64,000 nt of DNA from positions 1 to 64,000 of the forward strand of contig OY970196.1 of NCBI GenBank assembly GCA_963708205.1, read 5' to 3'. This document shows positions 9,066-19,556 of the stretch, piece after piece. How positions within the stretch are numbered: position 1 is the first letter of the stretch; each line of letters begins with the position of its first letter. The notes beneath the pieces are model-generated. The model saw only the letters and a list, made by a program, of their open reading frames with translations, had not been told where the DNA came from and ran no database searches. Origin of the DNA: CAVYTF01 sp963708205. Lineage in GTDB: Bacteria > Bacteroidota > Bacteroidia > Chitinophagales > Chitinophagaceae. A program made the translations under genes and the position numbers.

Positions 9066-12000
9066 TTAAAACCTTCCTAATATTACCGGTACAGTTTTTA
9101 TGATCTCTCCTTTTTCATTGCTGATGCTTACCTGGTATTGTCCGTTCACCCATCCTTTTGGTATGTTCACTGATTGTGATAATGCTCCTCCTTTATGATC
9201 TGCCTCTTGTGTTTGCAGCATCTTCCCTTCTGGACTGTACAGGCTGATGGTATATCTGCCTGCTGCAAGATTGTTTACAGATAAAGTGAAGTTTTCCCCC
9301 TGTACAGGATTTGGATAAGCTTTCATTTCTACTATGTTCTTATCTTCTGTTGAGGAAGTATTATCTGTTATTGTTTGTGTTTTGTCTTTTTTGAACACAA
9401 TGCAGAACCTGTCTATTGACTGCGATGCCGCATCGGAGGTGATACTAAAGTTAATGGTAGTAGTTTTTCCTGCAAGATTGATATCAGTTAACTTACCGGT
9501 ATACTTATCTGAGAGATATGCTTTTACATCCAGGCTGCTTGCATTGGCTGCTTTAAAAGTAAACTGGTAACTACGCTGGCTTGTTCCCCAAAGTTTCAAG
9601 TGTACCGTATCTCCTGCCTTTGGCAAGGAATAACCACCCACGATCAGGTAAGAGTTACCACTGTATAAGGATAGATTCTCTGAAAAGTTATAAGCCTTGC
9701 TGATACTCAAAGCATTTACCTGCTTAGCAGTTCCTGAAGAGAACTTCACCAAAGCGCCGTCTGCTTCCAAGAGGCTGCTGTCCGCATTCATTAACTTTAA
9801 ATTCATATCAATAGTCGTAATAGATGCCTTTTTATCTTCTCCTCCGTTGCCGAGCATCATTAAGTTATTGCTGCCTGTTGCTTTATCGCTTTCTGTAATG
9901 CTAAGGCTGCTAATAGCTGCGGTAGCGGGTATTGCAAAAAATGCCTGACCGCTCTGGATATACTGCACTGTAGAGCCTGATACTGTTCCCCCTGATGGAG
10001 TAACTGTGTAACTATTTGCTGCGTTTCTTGTTGCCAGCACATATCCGCCAAGGGTGTTCAGATTGGCATCCCAAATATAGAAAGAAGATTTAATCGTATT
10101 GCTATTTGTTGCATCTGTATAGATCTTCTCGTAGTCTATGGCTGAGGCATAGGGATTGCCAATTAATGTAAAGCCTGCTGTTAAACTGTCTTTTATCTGT
10201 ATGCTTTTTGTTCCAGTATATAGTGTGCCTGTTGCTCTGAGCGTGGTGGCAGTAGCTGTACCCGTGCTAACACTCCGATCCCCTCTTATGTAAACCAAAT
10301 ACGCCGAATCTGTATTGAGCGTAGTAGCTGTTTTAGTGCCGGAAGGTAATACTGCCCAGCTTCCATAAGGCGCGCCCTGCCGGTAACGCTGAATAGAGGA
10401 GTAACTGTTGGAAACAGCACTCCAGAAATCATAGCCAATGTTATTGGCAGCTGTTGCGTTGCCCTGCTGCTGTCCTGTTATCAGGGTGCCATAACCCGCA
10501 TTTGGATTAGCTGCCGCAGAGTCTGCACTAATGCCATCCCATGTTTTTCCTTCCTGCCATGCTGCATTAATGGTTGTGCCTGTTACTGCACTTGTTACCA
10601 ATCTCCATGCCTTGCCTGTTCTGCCACTGGCAGTATTAACAGGTATGTATCTCTCCGCTGTTACATTGCTTGCCCCGGCTAAAGTTCCTGTTACGGTACC
10701 TAAGGATGCTGTGCCTGTTGCATCGGATTTCAGGGTAACGCTATTTCCATGAAAGTTAGCAGTGCCCGCTATTGTCAAAGTTATGCCTGGTGCCACTGTA
10801 AGGCTGTCTGTCGCATTAAGAGGAATAGCTGCAATATTAAATGTAGTTCCCCCTCCATTGATGAAATTCTGATCGAGAATGATGTTATTTTGAATCTTAA
10901 CATTATTCGTGCTTGTCGGGGGAACAGTAGCGGTAACCCATCCGCTGCCATTATTATATTGCCAGTTAGACGCTACAGAAAAATTACCATCTGATTGCGT
11001 TTGATAATCAGCAGTTGCCACATTAACAACAAAGGTTGCAGATATAGAGTGTGTTGCAGTTACATTCGTAAATGTGTATGACCCACTATTCACCGCTCCT
11101 GTATTGTTCGTACCATCCACCAATACTGTGGCAATAAGATAACCTGTATTAGGTGTGATGGTGTAGGTCTGACTTGCACCATAATTCACCTGTGTAGAGC
11201 CGTTTGGATTAATGGATCCGTTGGCTCCTGCAGAAGAGGTAATGGTATACGTATTGATCGTAAAGTTTGCCTGTATTGTTGAGTTGGCTGTTAATGTAAC
11301 CGTGGTACTTGCACTGGTTGAATTACCGAATGTTGCAGAACCTGAAATTACTGTCCAGTTATTGAAGGAATAGCCTGTGTTTGCTGTTGCCGATATATTT
11401 GTTGCTGTATTATAGGTTGCTGATGAAGGAGCACTAACAGTTCCTCCGGCGGATGGAGATGCGGATGCTGCCAGTGTGTACGTATTAACGGAAAAGCTTG
11501 CAGTGATCGTATGATTTGCGGTCACACTACTAAATGTATAACTGGATACTGGGCCTACTGAACTTCCATCCACAAGAACACCGGAAATAGAATAGCCTGT
11601 ATTCGGCGTAATGGTATACGTCTGGCTTCCTCCGCTTGCAACATAAGTTGTTCCACTGGGACTGATGCTGCCATTTGCACCGGCTGTTGCAATAATGGAG
11701 AATGGATTAACAGTAACAGTAGTCGTAAAGCTGCTTCCGGCACAACTACCCAATGTAGAACCACCTGTAGGCGTAACTGTATATACAGCACTACCTGCTG
11801 TTGCTGCTGTTGCATTCAGTGTGCCACTAATAGAAGTTGGTGTACCTGTTGAGGCTGCTCCACCGCTTGTGTTGGTCTGACTTGGGCTGCCCCATGCATA
11901 GGTGGTATTTGAAGGAACCACCGCACCATTTGAACCATCTGAGGGAGTAACTGTAAATGTTTGACCGCTTGTGATCATAGCCGTTTGGTTAGGAATAGAA

Positions 12001-15000
12001 GGAACAGGATTTACAGTTAACACAGATGTGTTTGTTGCCGTACAGCCATTTGCTGTTGCTGTTGCAGTATAAGTCATTTGCGTCTGACTTGAAGTTGCAT
12101 TTGTAGGCTTTACATATACAGACAAGGCATTGTTTCCCGTTGTATAATTTGTAGTGGCTCCCGCGTTGGTGTAGATCGTATTGGTTGGTGTAGTTGGCGT
12201 CCAGGTTATTGCAGCCTGAACAGGACCAACACCTGAAAGCGTAACATTATCTATTGCCCAATAATAACCAAATGTAGAAGTATATAAAAATCTTACATAA
12301 ACGGTTGATTGATTAAGGAAAGGTGATGTGAGAGCAATCGTAGGATTTGCAAAAGCTGCGGCGGCACCTTGATTTGCACCTGAATATTTTTGCAATGTTG
12401 TCCAGTTCGTATTATCAAGTGAAGCCTGCACCGTTGCTGAATCATTCGTTGCTGAACTCCAATATTTAAAATACTGATAGAAGCTTAAGTTTAAGCTGGT
12501 AAACCCTACAGTATTGAATGCAGGAGAGGTCAAAGTAGTTTTTGTAGTGCCACCGCTTCCCTGTGCATCACTATTACTCATAAAAAAGGTAGAGTTATCA
12601 TTGCTATGAAAGGTTTCTGAATTGTATGAAAGCCCATCGCTTTGGGCTGTCCATGCGGCCAAAGCAGCATTGGTACCGCCTGTAGAACTATTTACCTTTG
12701 TCCAGGTAGAGGCACCCGAATTGAAATTTTCTGTCAATACAGTAACATTACCTGTTGTCGTTCCTCCGCTTGCAGTTAATTGTTGCACGGTACCTGCGCA
12801 AATAGCGCCTGTACCAGGCGTAACAGTAACAGCGGTTGGTGGTGTATTTACTATAACGGCTGTGGTCTGTGTCGCCGGACATCCTGCAAGCATTGCCGTA
12901 ACAGTGTAAGTACCTGCTGCTGCTGTTGTTACATTTGTAATGCTTGGGTTCTGTGTTGTAGAAGTATAGCTGTTCGGGCCCGTCCATGAAAAGGATGTGC
13001 CATTGGAAGTTGCGGTAAGACTTAACGTGCCTCCTGAACAAACCGGTGTATTGCTTCCCGCTGTAAGAGTTGGCGGTGTACATGGTGTTAACTCGTAGGC
13101 TCCCATGGTAGGTGATGAGTTACGGATAGTACCGTTAATATCTGTAGTTATAGTGCTGATGGTAACGGCTGCGCCTACTTCCGGTGCAGATGCTGTCGAT
13201 GGCAACAGGTTGGTTGAACTTGTAAACAATGGATCCAATGCTATTGAATTTACATTCTGTCCAAAAGCAGTTCTGAGTGCTCCAATGTTTGTATCGTCAG
13301 AGCCTCCGATATTGCCCAATACACCCTGTGAACCGCTTACAAAATAATCGTTATTATTAAATGAATTTGCACTAAATGCTGTATTTGCAGCCGCTGAATA
13401 TATAGCATAATTTTTAGAACCTGTTCCTGAAGCACTCGTATTATTCATCGAATTTACAAGTATATTATCTCTTATATCGAGAGTGCTTGCTCCGCTTCCT
13501 ACATATAGACCTGCAGTCAAACAACTGGTAGCATAACTGTAATTTCCATACATATTCACACTATTATAATACAAATTTATTCCTCCGGCAGTAGTCGTAA
13601 GTGTACCGCTGTTACCTACCATTCCTATACCAATGCCTATCGAAGAAGAATTGGTAAAACTGCTGAAGTTACTTCCGTTTACGCCGTATATAACATTATT
13701 CGCTATCGTAAGTGCGCTGCTTGATGCTCCTGTCCCTACAGTAATTCCCCGTGACCCGTAACCTCCTGTATTGGTTGTTACAATACCTGTTATTTTATTT
13801 TGACTTACAGTGGACGATACAAATCCTGTTTCAAGTGATATACCCACAGGTTGACCGCCGCCGGATGTTGTTGAGCTGATAGTATTACCATTTATTGAAC
13901 TGCTCAAACTGTTACCGGCTTCTATTCCATAAATGGTTGTACTTGCCGAAGAAGATACCGTCACTGTATTACCCGAAATGCCCAGGTTGTCATCTCCGCC
14001 GGCACTTACTGCAGCCGTTCCATTCGCGTATACGCCTATTGTGGCTACTGTTATTGCATTATTCTGAATAGAATCTTTATCATTGTCTGCGCCGCTGGTG
14101 CCGGGCGTGCTTCCGCCAATAGCAATGCCATAGCTCGATCCTGTATAAACACCCGTGCTGATATTACAATTCTTTATTGTATTGCTTGCCGCTCCTGCGC
14201 TTGTGCCAAGGCTTATCAAACTGATTGCTGTTGGCGAAGTAGTAGAAGTATTGGTAATAGTTAAGCTTTTGTCTGTTCCTGCACCACCAACTGAGCCATT
14301 AATGGTTACACGGCTTGCACCATTCAACCTGATCAAACCGTTTGAAGAAAGCGAGCCTGAAACAGCTCTCGCTGCTCCGCTCGGCTGTATTGTAATTGTA
14401 TAAGGACTTGCAAATGCATTTAATGCATTTGTGCCTGCTTCAGAAGTAAGGTCTGAAGTAATGTTTATTGTTACATTCCCTACTACTGTGCCTTGATTGA
14501 TGGCAGCAAATATCCCTCCGGCATTTGTCAATGAGGTAAAGGTTTGCCCTGTGCCTACACTTACTGCCCCTGAAAATGAATATGTAATATTATAGCTGTT
14601 TATCGTTCCTGTTATCGGGAATGCTGCGCTTGTTAAAACCACACTTGCAGGTGTTGCTGCAAAGGTTCCGGAATTGATCGCTACATTTGGGGTAGCTGCA
14701 TTATCCTGTGCTACCACAAAATATTGTATCACATCACCCGAACTTACAGACCCTGCGTTTAGCAGGCCATAGTCGATGGTAAAATCAAATGGAGAAGTAC
14801 TGCTGCTGCTTTCTACATATTTCCATCCACCTGTTGCACTCGTATTTCCGAACAATGAGTTGGCATCCCCTGACTTTTTATAGTACAATCTGGGCTTCGT
14901 ACCTGTTGTAGTATTCACACCGCTTGCATCTGTTATCGTTGCAAAGGAGGAAGTTGATCTGTTTGAGGTAGATGTTGTACTTGTTAGATTGCTATACGAA

Positions 15001-18000
15001 ATTATAGGAGGAGTCTGATCTAACGGTACGCCATCAAATTCATCAGCTCCAATATCTGGTGCTGATGCCCCACCATTTGCAGATCCTGAAGGACCCGGAC
15101 GCACCTGTGCATCATAATCTGTTGTAATCCCAGTACCTGTAACACCACCGGACTCAATGTGCGTAGGGGTAGTTCCCATATTCATATGCAGATCTCCAGT
15201 GGAAGGAGATAAAAAAGTACAAGTAATTCCTGAATAGCTATGATTATCACCTCCCGAAGCTGACTGCCAATTAGCAAGCGTAGATTCAGTAGTTCCACTT
15301 ACATTTCCTATTGTTCCCGCATTTAAAACATTATAATCAGATGTTAGGCTGCCACCGCTTGCGTCAGCATTATAAATCGCGTACTGAGTTCCGGTTCCTG
15401 TTCTGATATTATTAAGAATATTATTCTTAAAGGAAACAGTGCTATAATAAGCATAGGGGTATCTGTAATAACTATAAGAATTTGAGCCACCGGAAGCGCC
15501 GCCAATGTTTATTGAATTGAAAAAATAGTTGCAGAGACAATATGAACCCGCATTGCCATCCTGTTCGTATAGCCCATAAATATATACACCATTCGTATTA
15601 TTACCATTAGTAAGTGAAATCATGTTATTGTAGGTAGTGTATCCAGAACCACTACTGGCTGTGCCTATTTGATCATAATATATTCCATAAATAGCTGGGT
15701 ACCCACTTTTAGTTCCCGAATTTGTAATTCCATAGATCTTATTTTGATAAATAGAACAACTACTTGGAGTGCTGACACCACCCCCATAAATAAAAATTCC
15801 CGCCACTCCCTGACCACTAGAACTACTTGTACTTGATGAACTTAAACCACCGATTATATTCCCTGAAATTATTTCACCTGTTGCGTTTACGTCAGCCTCT
15901 ATACCGGCAATACCAGCAACATATGTATTTATTGATAAATTTGTTAGACTTAATATTGTATTACCCTGTATGGTTTCTGAGCTGCCACCGACTGCGTATA
16001 TCCCTTCTAATTGGCCGCTTCCACTTCCATTATTATTTAAATTTTGAATATTATTGAAATTAGATGTAATAGTCCCAGTATTAGACATATATATTCCCCA
16101 AACATTCGTACCTCCAGTTGTTGTGCCGTTCACTCCTGCAACGATATTGTTAGCAGTAGAATTACCTATGGTGTTTGAATTAATTGTAAAAATGCCCGCA
16201 GTACCGGCTGTACGAATTCCGTAAAATGTAGTTGCTATTGAAGCAGTGGTTCCTAAGGCAGAAATACTGCCAATGGTGTTGCCCGAAATAGTGACCGTGC
16301 TCGTACTGGTAGCAGCAATTCCATAAGTAGTGGCGGCCGTAGTCGATGATGTGGTAATAATTGAGCCGGTACCTGAAGATGCACCTATTATATTGGCGGT
16401 GGTTTGTCCTATATTAACTTTACCAGCAGTGACATAAATACCGGAAAAAATACCAGGAACTGCAGATGCGGCACTTGTAGTTGCAAAGTTAATAGCAGTA
16501 ATAGTATTACCCTGTACTTCGGTAGCGGTTGTAGTAAGCACACCTAAACTGATACCTACAAATCTTGAAGTTCCGCCGGAAGTAACTGTTAATGTACCTG
16601 TACCGGCACTGGCAGAATAACCAATGGTATTTGTACTTACAGTGTTACTATTACCCGTACCAATATATATACCATAGCTGGTGCTTGCACCTCCTGCTCT
16701 TGATGCAGTCTGGTATATTTTATTTCCGGTAATAGACCAGGCGGTATTACCGGTACCATCCACGTAAATAGCTCCGTTGGTGCTGGCTGATGTTATAGCC
16801 CAGTCAGCAAAATTATTATTTGAAACAGTTACCGTATTTGAATACGACGAACTTCCTAATGAATAAATAAGGTATAATGGTAAATTTGATCCTTCAGCAG
16901 TAATAGTGTTATTATTAATGGTGCCGGTAATACCTCCAGTCGTGCCGGTTGAAAACCATATTACGCCGGTGCCTCCGCCGATTGGTGCAGTGGAAGAACC
17001 TGTTATTGTACAATTTTGTATGGTATTAGTTGTTGCATCACCTATAAACTTAATGGTACAAGTACCTGCGGTTATTGAAGTTGATGCATTTGAAATCTTT
17101 AATGAGTTACCTCCTGTATTCAATCCATCTATGGTTACATTTTTTGCCCCATTTAAGGTAATCATAGGAAGGGCTATACCTGAAGCACCAGCGCTTATTG
17201 TTCGTATCCCATTTGGATTAATGGATAAAGACGTCCAATTTGCTGAACTGTTTAATGCATTGGTACCGGCTTCAGTGATCACATCAGCTGTAATCAAAAC
17301 ACTAATCACCCCTGTACCGGAAGCCGCAGAATTTATTGCTGCGAATGCACCGCTTGCGTTGGTTAAGCTGGTATAACCAATAGGTGTTGCAAAAGTACCA
17401 CCTGTACTGGAAACAATAACCGCACCGGTTGCAGGTGTCCAGCTATAATTGCTGCCGCTGTTATTCAGAAGCCATAATGCGTAAAGATCATAGACGTCCT
17501 GAGTTGCATAAGTTGTTACATCTGCATTAATCTGTGCCAGTGTTTTATTACTGCTGAATGCGTAAAAACTTACTGCTCCGCTTTGCCAGGGTATGTTAGC
17601 TGTCCAGGTAGTGCCGGAACCTGTTGCCTGCACAAGTCCTGACGTTGCATAACTGTTTGTTGAGTATCGGATATAAATATATTCCGCCGCATTGGGACTC
17701 CCACCCGTAGTAATGGTAATTTTATCTGAACCGTAGGTTCCCGCACTTTGAGCAAGGCTATTCAAAGCAACCGGGTTAAAGCTTGTTTCCATAACCGCCA
17801 TATTTTGGCTGGCATAGGAAGAACCCTTAATGATGTTATAAGTATAGTAGTAGTTTGCCTGGGTTACACCTAAATGTTGATTAGTGTTATAAGAACTGTT
17901 TCCTACCCAATTAGCAGAAGCAGTACTTCCGCTTGGTTGAATTAATGTATTATACGAACTTGCCGCTATTACCTTGCCGGAAGCAGTCGCTCCCCAGGTG

Positions 18001-18335
18001 TTATAATAATTATCAGAATTAAACTGCCAGTTACGCGTACCGGAAGAAGTTCCCGAACTGTTTTCCTGGAACCGCAAACTGAAATAGCCCCCGCTGGATA
18101 CCATTTGCGAGTTTGCATAGGTACCTCCAATATCCTGGTTTATATACATTGCAGCGGGCTGTGCCTTTGCAACAGCACTTATCATTGCCAGGCCAGCAAT
18201 TAACAAAAAAGAAAGAATTTGGCTGAATGTTCTTCTCAAAGAAAGGGTACGGTAAATTACCTTTATCGTGTTCGGGTTTTTCAATGCAATGGAAGGCTCG
18301 TTATTATTGCTTTTGGCAGAGTAACCTTTGTTCAT
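9066..18335 (-). CDS. giant T9SS-exported multidomain surface protein (3089 aa)
   Basis: Extracellular protein of unknown target. An unusually long basic N-region precedes the signal helix (FSQILSFLLIAGLAMISA, cleavage near AKAQ, residue about 59). Residues about 330-1150 and 1280-1700 are rich in parallel beta-helix-like repeats (many NxITxxG/NTI turns; segments around VTIDGLNTGG and VTINGSVGG). Then follow an Ig/SprB-like segment (about 1730-1800, PVCSGGTLSLTATS), a MAM/jelly-roll-like domain (about 1830-1990, VLTENFNSGASTWTKV to YYWAIDNVTLSG), another Ig-like stretch, and three InlB/Flg_new-type repeats with the pattern 'GANGSISPSG...YTITPNTGY' (about 2190-2430). The AERYIPVN module and a T9SS type A tail (MKAYPNPVQ to VPVILGRF) finish it. 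Composition is Ser/Thr/Gly/Ala-rich with few charges. The architecture suits an adhesin or gliding-associated filament (inference). No enzymatic motif was found. Confidence 0.88.
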   Translation of the reverse strand: MNKGYSAKSNNNEPSIALKNPNTIKVIYRTLSLRRTFSQILSFLLIAGLAMISAVAKAQPAAMYINQDIGGTYANSQMVSSGGYFSLRFQENSSGTSSGTRNWQFNSDNYYNTWGATASGKVIAASSYNTLIQPSGSTASANWVGNSSYNTNQHLGVTQANYYYTYNIIKGSSYASQNMAVMETSFNPVALNSLAQSAGTYGSDKITITTGGSPNAAEYIYIRYSTNSYATSGLVQATGSGTTWTANIPWQSGAVSFYAFSSNKTLAQINADVTTYATQDVYDLYALWLLNNSGSNYSWTPATGAVIVSSTGGTFATPIGYTSLTNASGAFAAINSAASGTGVISVLITADVITEAGTNALNSSANWTSLSINPNGIRTISAGASGIALPMITLNGAKNVTIDGLNTGGNSLKISNASTSITAGTCTIKFIGDATTNTIQNCTITGSSTAPIGGGTGVIWFSTGTTGGITGTINNNTITAEGSNLPLYLIYSLGSSSYSNTVTVSNNNFADWAITSASTNGAIYVDGTGNTAWSITGNKIYQTASRAGGASTSYGIYIGTGNSNTVSTNTIGYSASAGTGTLTVTSGGTSRFVGISLGVLTTTATEVQGNTITAINFATTSAASAVPGIFSGIYVTAGKVNIGQTTANIIGASSGTGSIITTSSTTAATTYGIAATSTSTVTISGNTIGSISALGTTASIATTFYGIRTAGTAGIFTINSNTIGNSTANNIVAGVNGTTTGGTNVWGIYMSNTGTITSNFNNIQNLNNNGSGSGQLEGIYAVGGSSETIQGNTILSLTNLSINTYVAGIAGIEADVNATGEIISGNIIGGLSSSSTSSSSGQGVAGIFIYGGGVSTPSSCSIYQNKIYGITNSGTKSGYPAIYGIYYDQIGTASSGSGYTTYNNMISLTNGNNTNGVYIYGLYEQDGNAGSYCLCNYFFNSINIGGASGGSNSYSYYRYPYAYYSTVSFKNNILNNIRTGTGTQYAIYNADASGGSLTSDYNVLNAGTIGNVSGTTESTLANWQSASGGDNHSYSGITCTFLSPSTGDLHMNMGTTPTHIESGGVTGTGITTDYDAQVRPGPSGSANGGASAPDIGADEFDGVPLDQTPPIISYSNLTSTTSTSNRSTSSFATITDASGVNTTTGTKPRLYYKKSGDANSLFGNTSATGGWKYVESSSSTSPFDFTIDYGLLNAGSVSSGDVIQYFVVAQDNAATPNVAINSGTFAATPASVVLTSAAFPITGTINSYNITYSFSGAVSVGTGQTFTSLTNAGGIFAAINQGTVVGNVTINITSDLTSEAGTNALNAFASPYTITIQPSGAARAVSGSLSSNGLIRLNGASRVTINGSVGGAGTDKSLTITNTSTTSPTAISLISLGTSAGAASNTIKNCNISTGVYTGSSYGIAIGGSTPGTSGADNDKDSIQNNAITVATIGVYANGTAAVSAGGDDNLGISGNTVTVSSSASTTIYGIEAGNSLSSSINGNTISSTTSGGGQPVGISLETGFVSSTVSQNKITGIVTTNTGGYGSRGITVGTGASSSALTIANNVIYGVNGSNFSSFTNSSSIGIGIGMVGNSGTLTTTAGGINLYYNSVNMYGNYSYATSCLTAGLYVGSGASTLDIRDNILVNSMNNTSASGTGSKNYAIYSAAANTAFSANSFNNNDYFVSGSQGVLGNIGGSDDTNIGALRTAFGQNVNSIALDPLFTSSTNLLPSTASAPEVGAAVTISTITTDINGTIRNSSPTMGAYELTPCTPPTLTAGSNTPVCSGGTLSLTATSNGTSFSWTGPNSYTSTTQNPSITNVTTAAAGTYTVTAMLAGCPATQTTAVIVNTPPTAVTVTPGTGAICAGTVQQLTASGGTTTGNVTVLTENFNSGASTWTKVNSSTGGTNAALAAWTAQSDGLSYNSETFHSNDNSTFFMSNSDAQGSGGTTKTTLTSPAFNTVGFTSLNLSFYQYFKYWSSATNDSATVQASLDNTNWTTLQKYSGANQGAAAAFANPTIALTSPFLNQSTVYVRFLYTSTFGYYWAIDNVTLSGVGPVQAAITWTPTTPTNTIYTNAGATTNYTTGNNALSVYVKPTNATSSQTQMTYTATATANGCTATNTSVLTVNPVPSIPNQTAMITSGQTFTVTPSDGSNGAVVPSNTTYAWGSPSQTNTSGGAASTGTPTSISGTLNATAATAGSAVYTVTPTGGSTLGSCAGSSFTTTVTVNPFSIIATAGANGSISPSGTTYVASGGSQTYTITPNTGYSISGVLVDGSSVGPVSSYTFSSVTANHTITASFSVNTYTLAASASPSAGGTVSAPSSATYNTATNISATANTGYSFNNWTVISGSATFGNSTSASTTVTLTANSTIQANFTINTYTITSSAGANGSINPNGSTQVNYGASQTYTITPNTGYLIATVLVDGTNNTGAVNSGSYTFTNVTATHSISATFVVNVATADYQTQSDGNFSVASNWQYNNGSGWVTATVPPTSTNNVKIQNNIILDQNFINGGGTTFNIAAIPLNATDSLTVAPGITLTIAGTANFHGNSVTLKSDATGTASLGTVTGTLAGASNVTAERYIPVNTASGRTGKAWRLVTSAVTGTTINAAWQEGKTWDGISADSAAANPNAGYGTLITGQQQGNATAANNIGYDFWSAVSNSYSSIQRYRQGAPYGSWAVLPSGTKTATTLNTDSAYLVYIRGDRSVSTGTATATTLRATGTLYTGTKSIQIKDSLTAGFTLIGNPYASAIDYEKIYTDATNSNTIKSSFYIWDANLNTLGGYVLATRNAANSYTVTPSGGTVSGSTVQYIQSGQAFFAIPATAAISSLSITESDKATGSNNLMMLGNGGEDKKASITTIDMNLKLMNADSSLLEADGALVKFSSGTAKQVNALSISKAYNFSENLSLYSGNSYLIVGGYSLPKAGDTVHLKLWGTSQRSYQFTFKAANASSLDVKAYLSDKYTGKLTDINLAGKTTTINFSITSDAASQSIDRFCIVFKKDKTQTITDNTSSTEDKNIVEMKAYPNPVQGENFTLSVNNLAAGRYTISLYSPEGKMLQTQEADHKGGALSQSVNIPKGWVNGQYQVSISNEKGEIIKTVPVILGRF

Positions 18336-18746
18336 GTTGTATATTTGGTACGTAATAATTTATTTTATTTACTACCTCAGAATACAGATCCCCCTTTACA
18401 GGGTAACCATGCTTCCTCAGGTAGTTTTGGTAAAATCAACTTTTCAATCTATTCTTTCAATGTGTGTTCTGCACACATTACTGCTATTAAAGTCAAAATC
18501 TGCCTTTCTTCCCTTTCCCGGCTCAAGATCAAAAAGATATTGAACAGCGAAATGGTACACAGAGCAGCAACGTATGATTTATTTTGGGATATTAACCCAA
18601 CCATGAACATTCAAATCACGGATCAGGTTTTTCTGAGGATAGGAGATAATATTTGTTAACTAAAAAATTAATACAATGTTAACGCGGTGAAGATAAAGTG
18701 AAATTTTTTAACAAAAGAAGATTTTGGCACAAAATTTTTAATAAAG

Positions 18747-18755
18747 TTATCCACA
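18747..18755 (+). promoter_or_regulatory. DnaA-box-like 9-mer TTATCCACA
   Basis: Perfect match to the DnaA box consensus TTATNCACA, inside an AT-rich stretch (18660-18850). A second copy in the same orientation lies 474 bases further at 19221. Confidence 0.4.
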
Positions 18756-19121
18756 ACAAATTAGCTTATTTTAATTGCATATATTATTTAAAACCAACTT
18801 CTTACATTATTTTGTTTAATCTTTCTAATGATAATGTAGAAAAAATGCTACAGTGATGGTTCTGCAAATGTAGGTATCCCGTTGCAATAGTAATCACCAT
18901 TTTGAACTTTTGCAGCTTGCTCAAAAGGAATAATTGTAGTGGCGTTGCAGGAACAAAACCCTGCCGGCTTCAGGCAATAGTATTGTTCATTTCTTTTACC
19001 TTGATGCAAAAGAAACGAACCAAAGAAAAGATCAAGACAAACCCGATCGCTCCGCGCGTTTTGTCTGGCTAACGCATCTTATTTTTCATACTCTGAAGAT
19101 GGGGCACTTGCTCTCGTCAGC

Positions 19122-19153
19122 ATTATTAATTATTAATTGTCAATTGTCAATTA
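19122..19153. repeat. ATTAATT/AATTGTCA simple repeat
   Basis: Tandem ATTATTA units followed by AATTGTCAATTGTCAATTA. A related tract (TTAATTATTAATTGTCAAC) recurs at about 19311-19348. Confidence 0.55.
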
Positions 19154-19160
19154 GCCTGCC

Positions 19161-19204
19161 GCCATAGTAACGCCGTAGAGAAGCCGTAGTGAAGCCGTAG
19201 TGAA
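19161..19204. repeat. 11-bp tandem repeat GCCGTAGTGAA, four copies
   Basis: Copies at 19161-19171 (GCCATAGTAAC), 19172-19182 (GCCGTAGAGAA), 19183-19193 and 19194-19204 (both GCCGTAGTGAA). The 11-bp period is close to one DNA helical turn. Confidence 0.75.
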
Positions 19205-19220
19205 GTCGACAATAGCCGAC

Positions 19221-19229
19221 TTATCCACA
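19221..19229 (+). promoter_or_regulatory. DnaA-box-like 9-mer TTATCCACA
   Basis: Second perfect TTATCCACA in this intergenic region, 17 bases after the GCCGTAGTGAA array. Confidence 0.4.
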
Positions 19230-19364
19230 TAAGATATGTGTTTTTCTATAATGTGTCATTTAGAAAAAAAACAAATTGCTTCGCTTCACTTGCAAAGACG
19301 GCATTCATAAATTATTAATTCTTAATTATTAATTGTCAACTATCAATTCAGCAGATTTGCGCCT

Positions 19365-19379
19365 TCCGCCTCAGGCGGA
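19365..19379. repeat. short REP-like palindrome TCCGCC-TCA-GGCGGA
   Basis: Perfect 6-bp GC-rich stem with a 3-base loop in an otherwise AT-rich region. It is similar in kind to the hairpin at 56865-56883, which suggests a dispersed palindromic family. Confidence 0.55.
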
Positions 19380-19454
19380 CAAGTCGCGGTAAGGACGTAC
19401 CACTCTTGTTTGATATTTAATCAATGCTTATCCGGTTGTTGTGCGGTTCCAGGA

Positions 19455-19509
19455 ATCGAACAAGTATCGAACAAGTATCGAACAAGTATCGAACAAATAC
19501 CGGACAAAT
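19455..19509. repeat. 11-bp tandem repeat ATCGAACAAGT, about five copies
   Basis: Copies at 19455, 19466, 19477 and 19488, with a degenerate fifth at 19499 (ACCGGACAAAT). It lies 48 bases past the stop of the histidine kinase gene and is unrelated in sequence to the 11-mer at 19161-19204. Confidence 0.75.
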
Positions 19510-19556
19510 GAATACCATGCTGAAACTGTGTGCTACTCAGAATCTTTCTTTGCGCA

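Larger units (their letters stand above)
18336..19556. other. 1.2-kb non-coding region with DnaA-box-like sites and repeats
   Basis: No convincing gene. AT-rich, notably 18660-18850. It holds two perfect TTATCCACA 9-mers, two unrelated 11-bp tandem repeats, AATTGTCA-type repeats, a TCCGCC/GGCGGA palindrome, and at about 18988-19070 a stretch (TTTCTTTTACCTTGATGC, then AAAGAAAAGATCAAGAC) resembling a dispersed element I recall from Bacteroidota genomes. The genes on both sides are on the minus strand. The plus-strand reading frame at 18219-18659 has no family features and runs into the coding region of the giant gene. Confidence 0.6.

Noticed and set aside
18219..18659. Plus-strand 146-aa frame upstream of the giant T9SS gene
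   Set aside because: It overlaps the N-terminus of the giant gene in antisense, has low-complexity composition and no recognisable motif.
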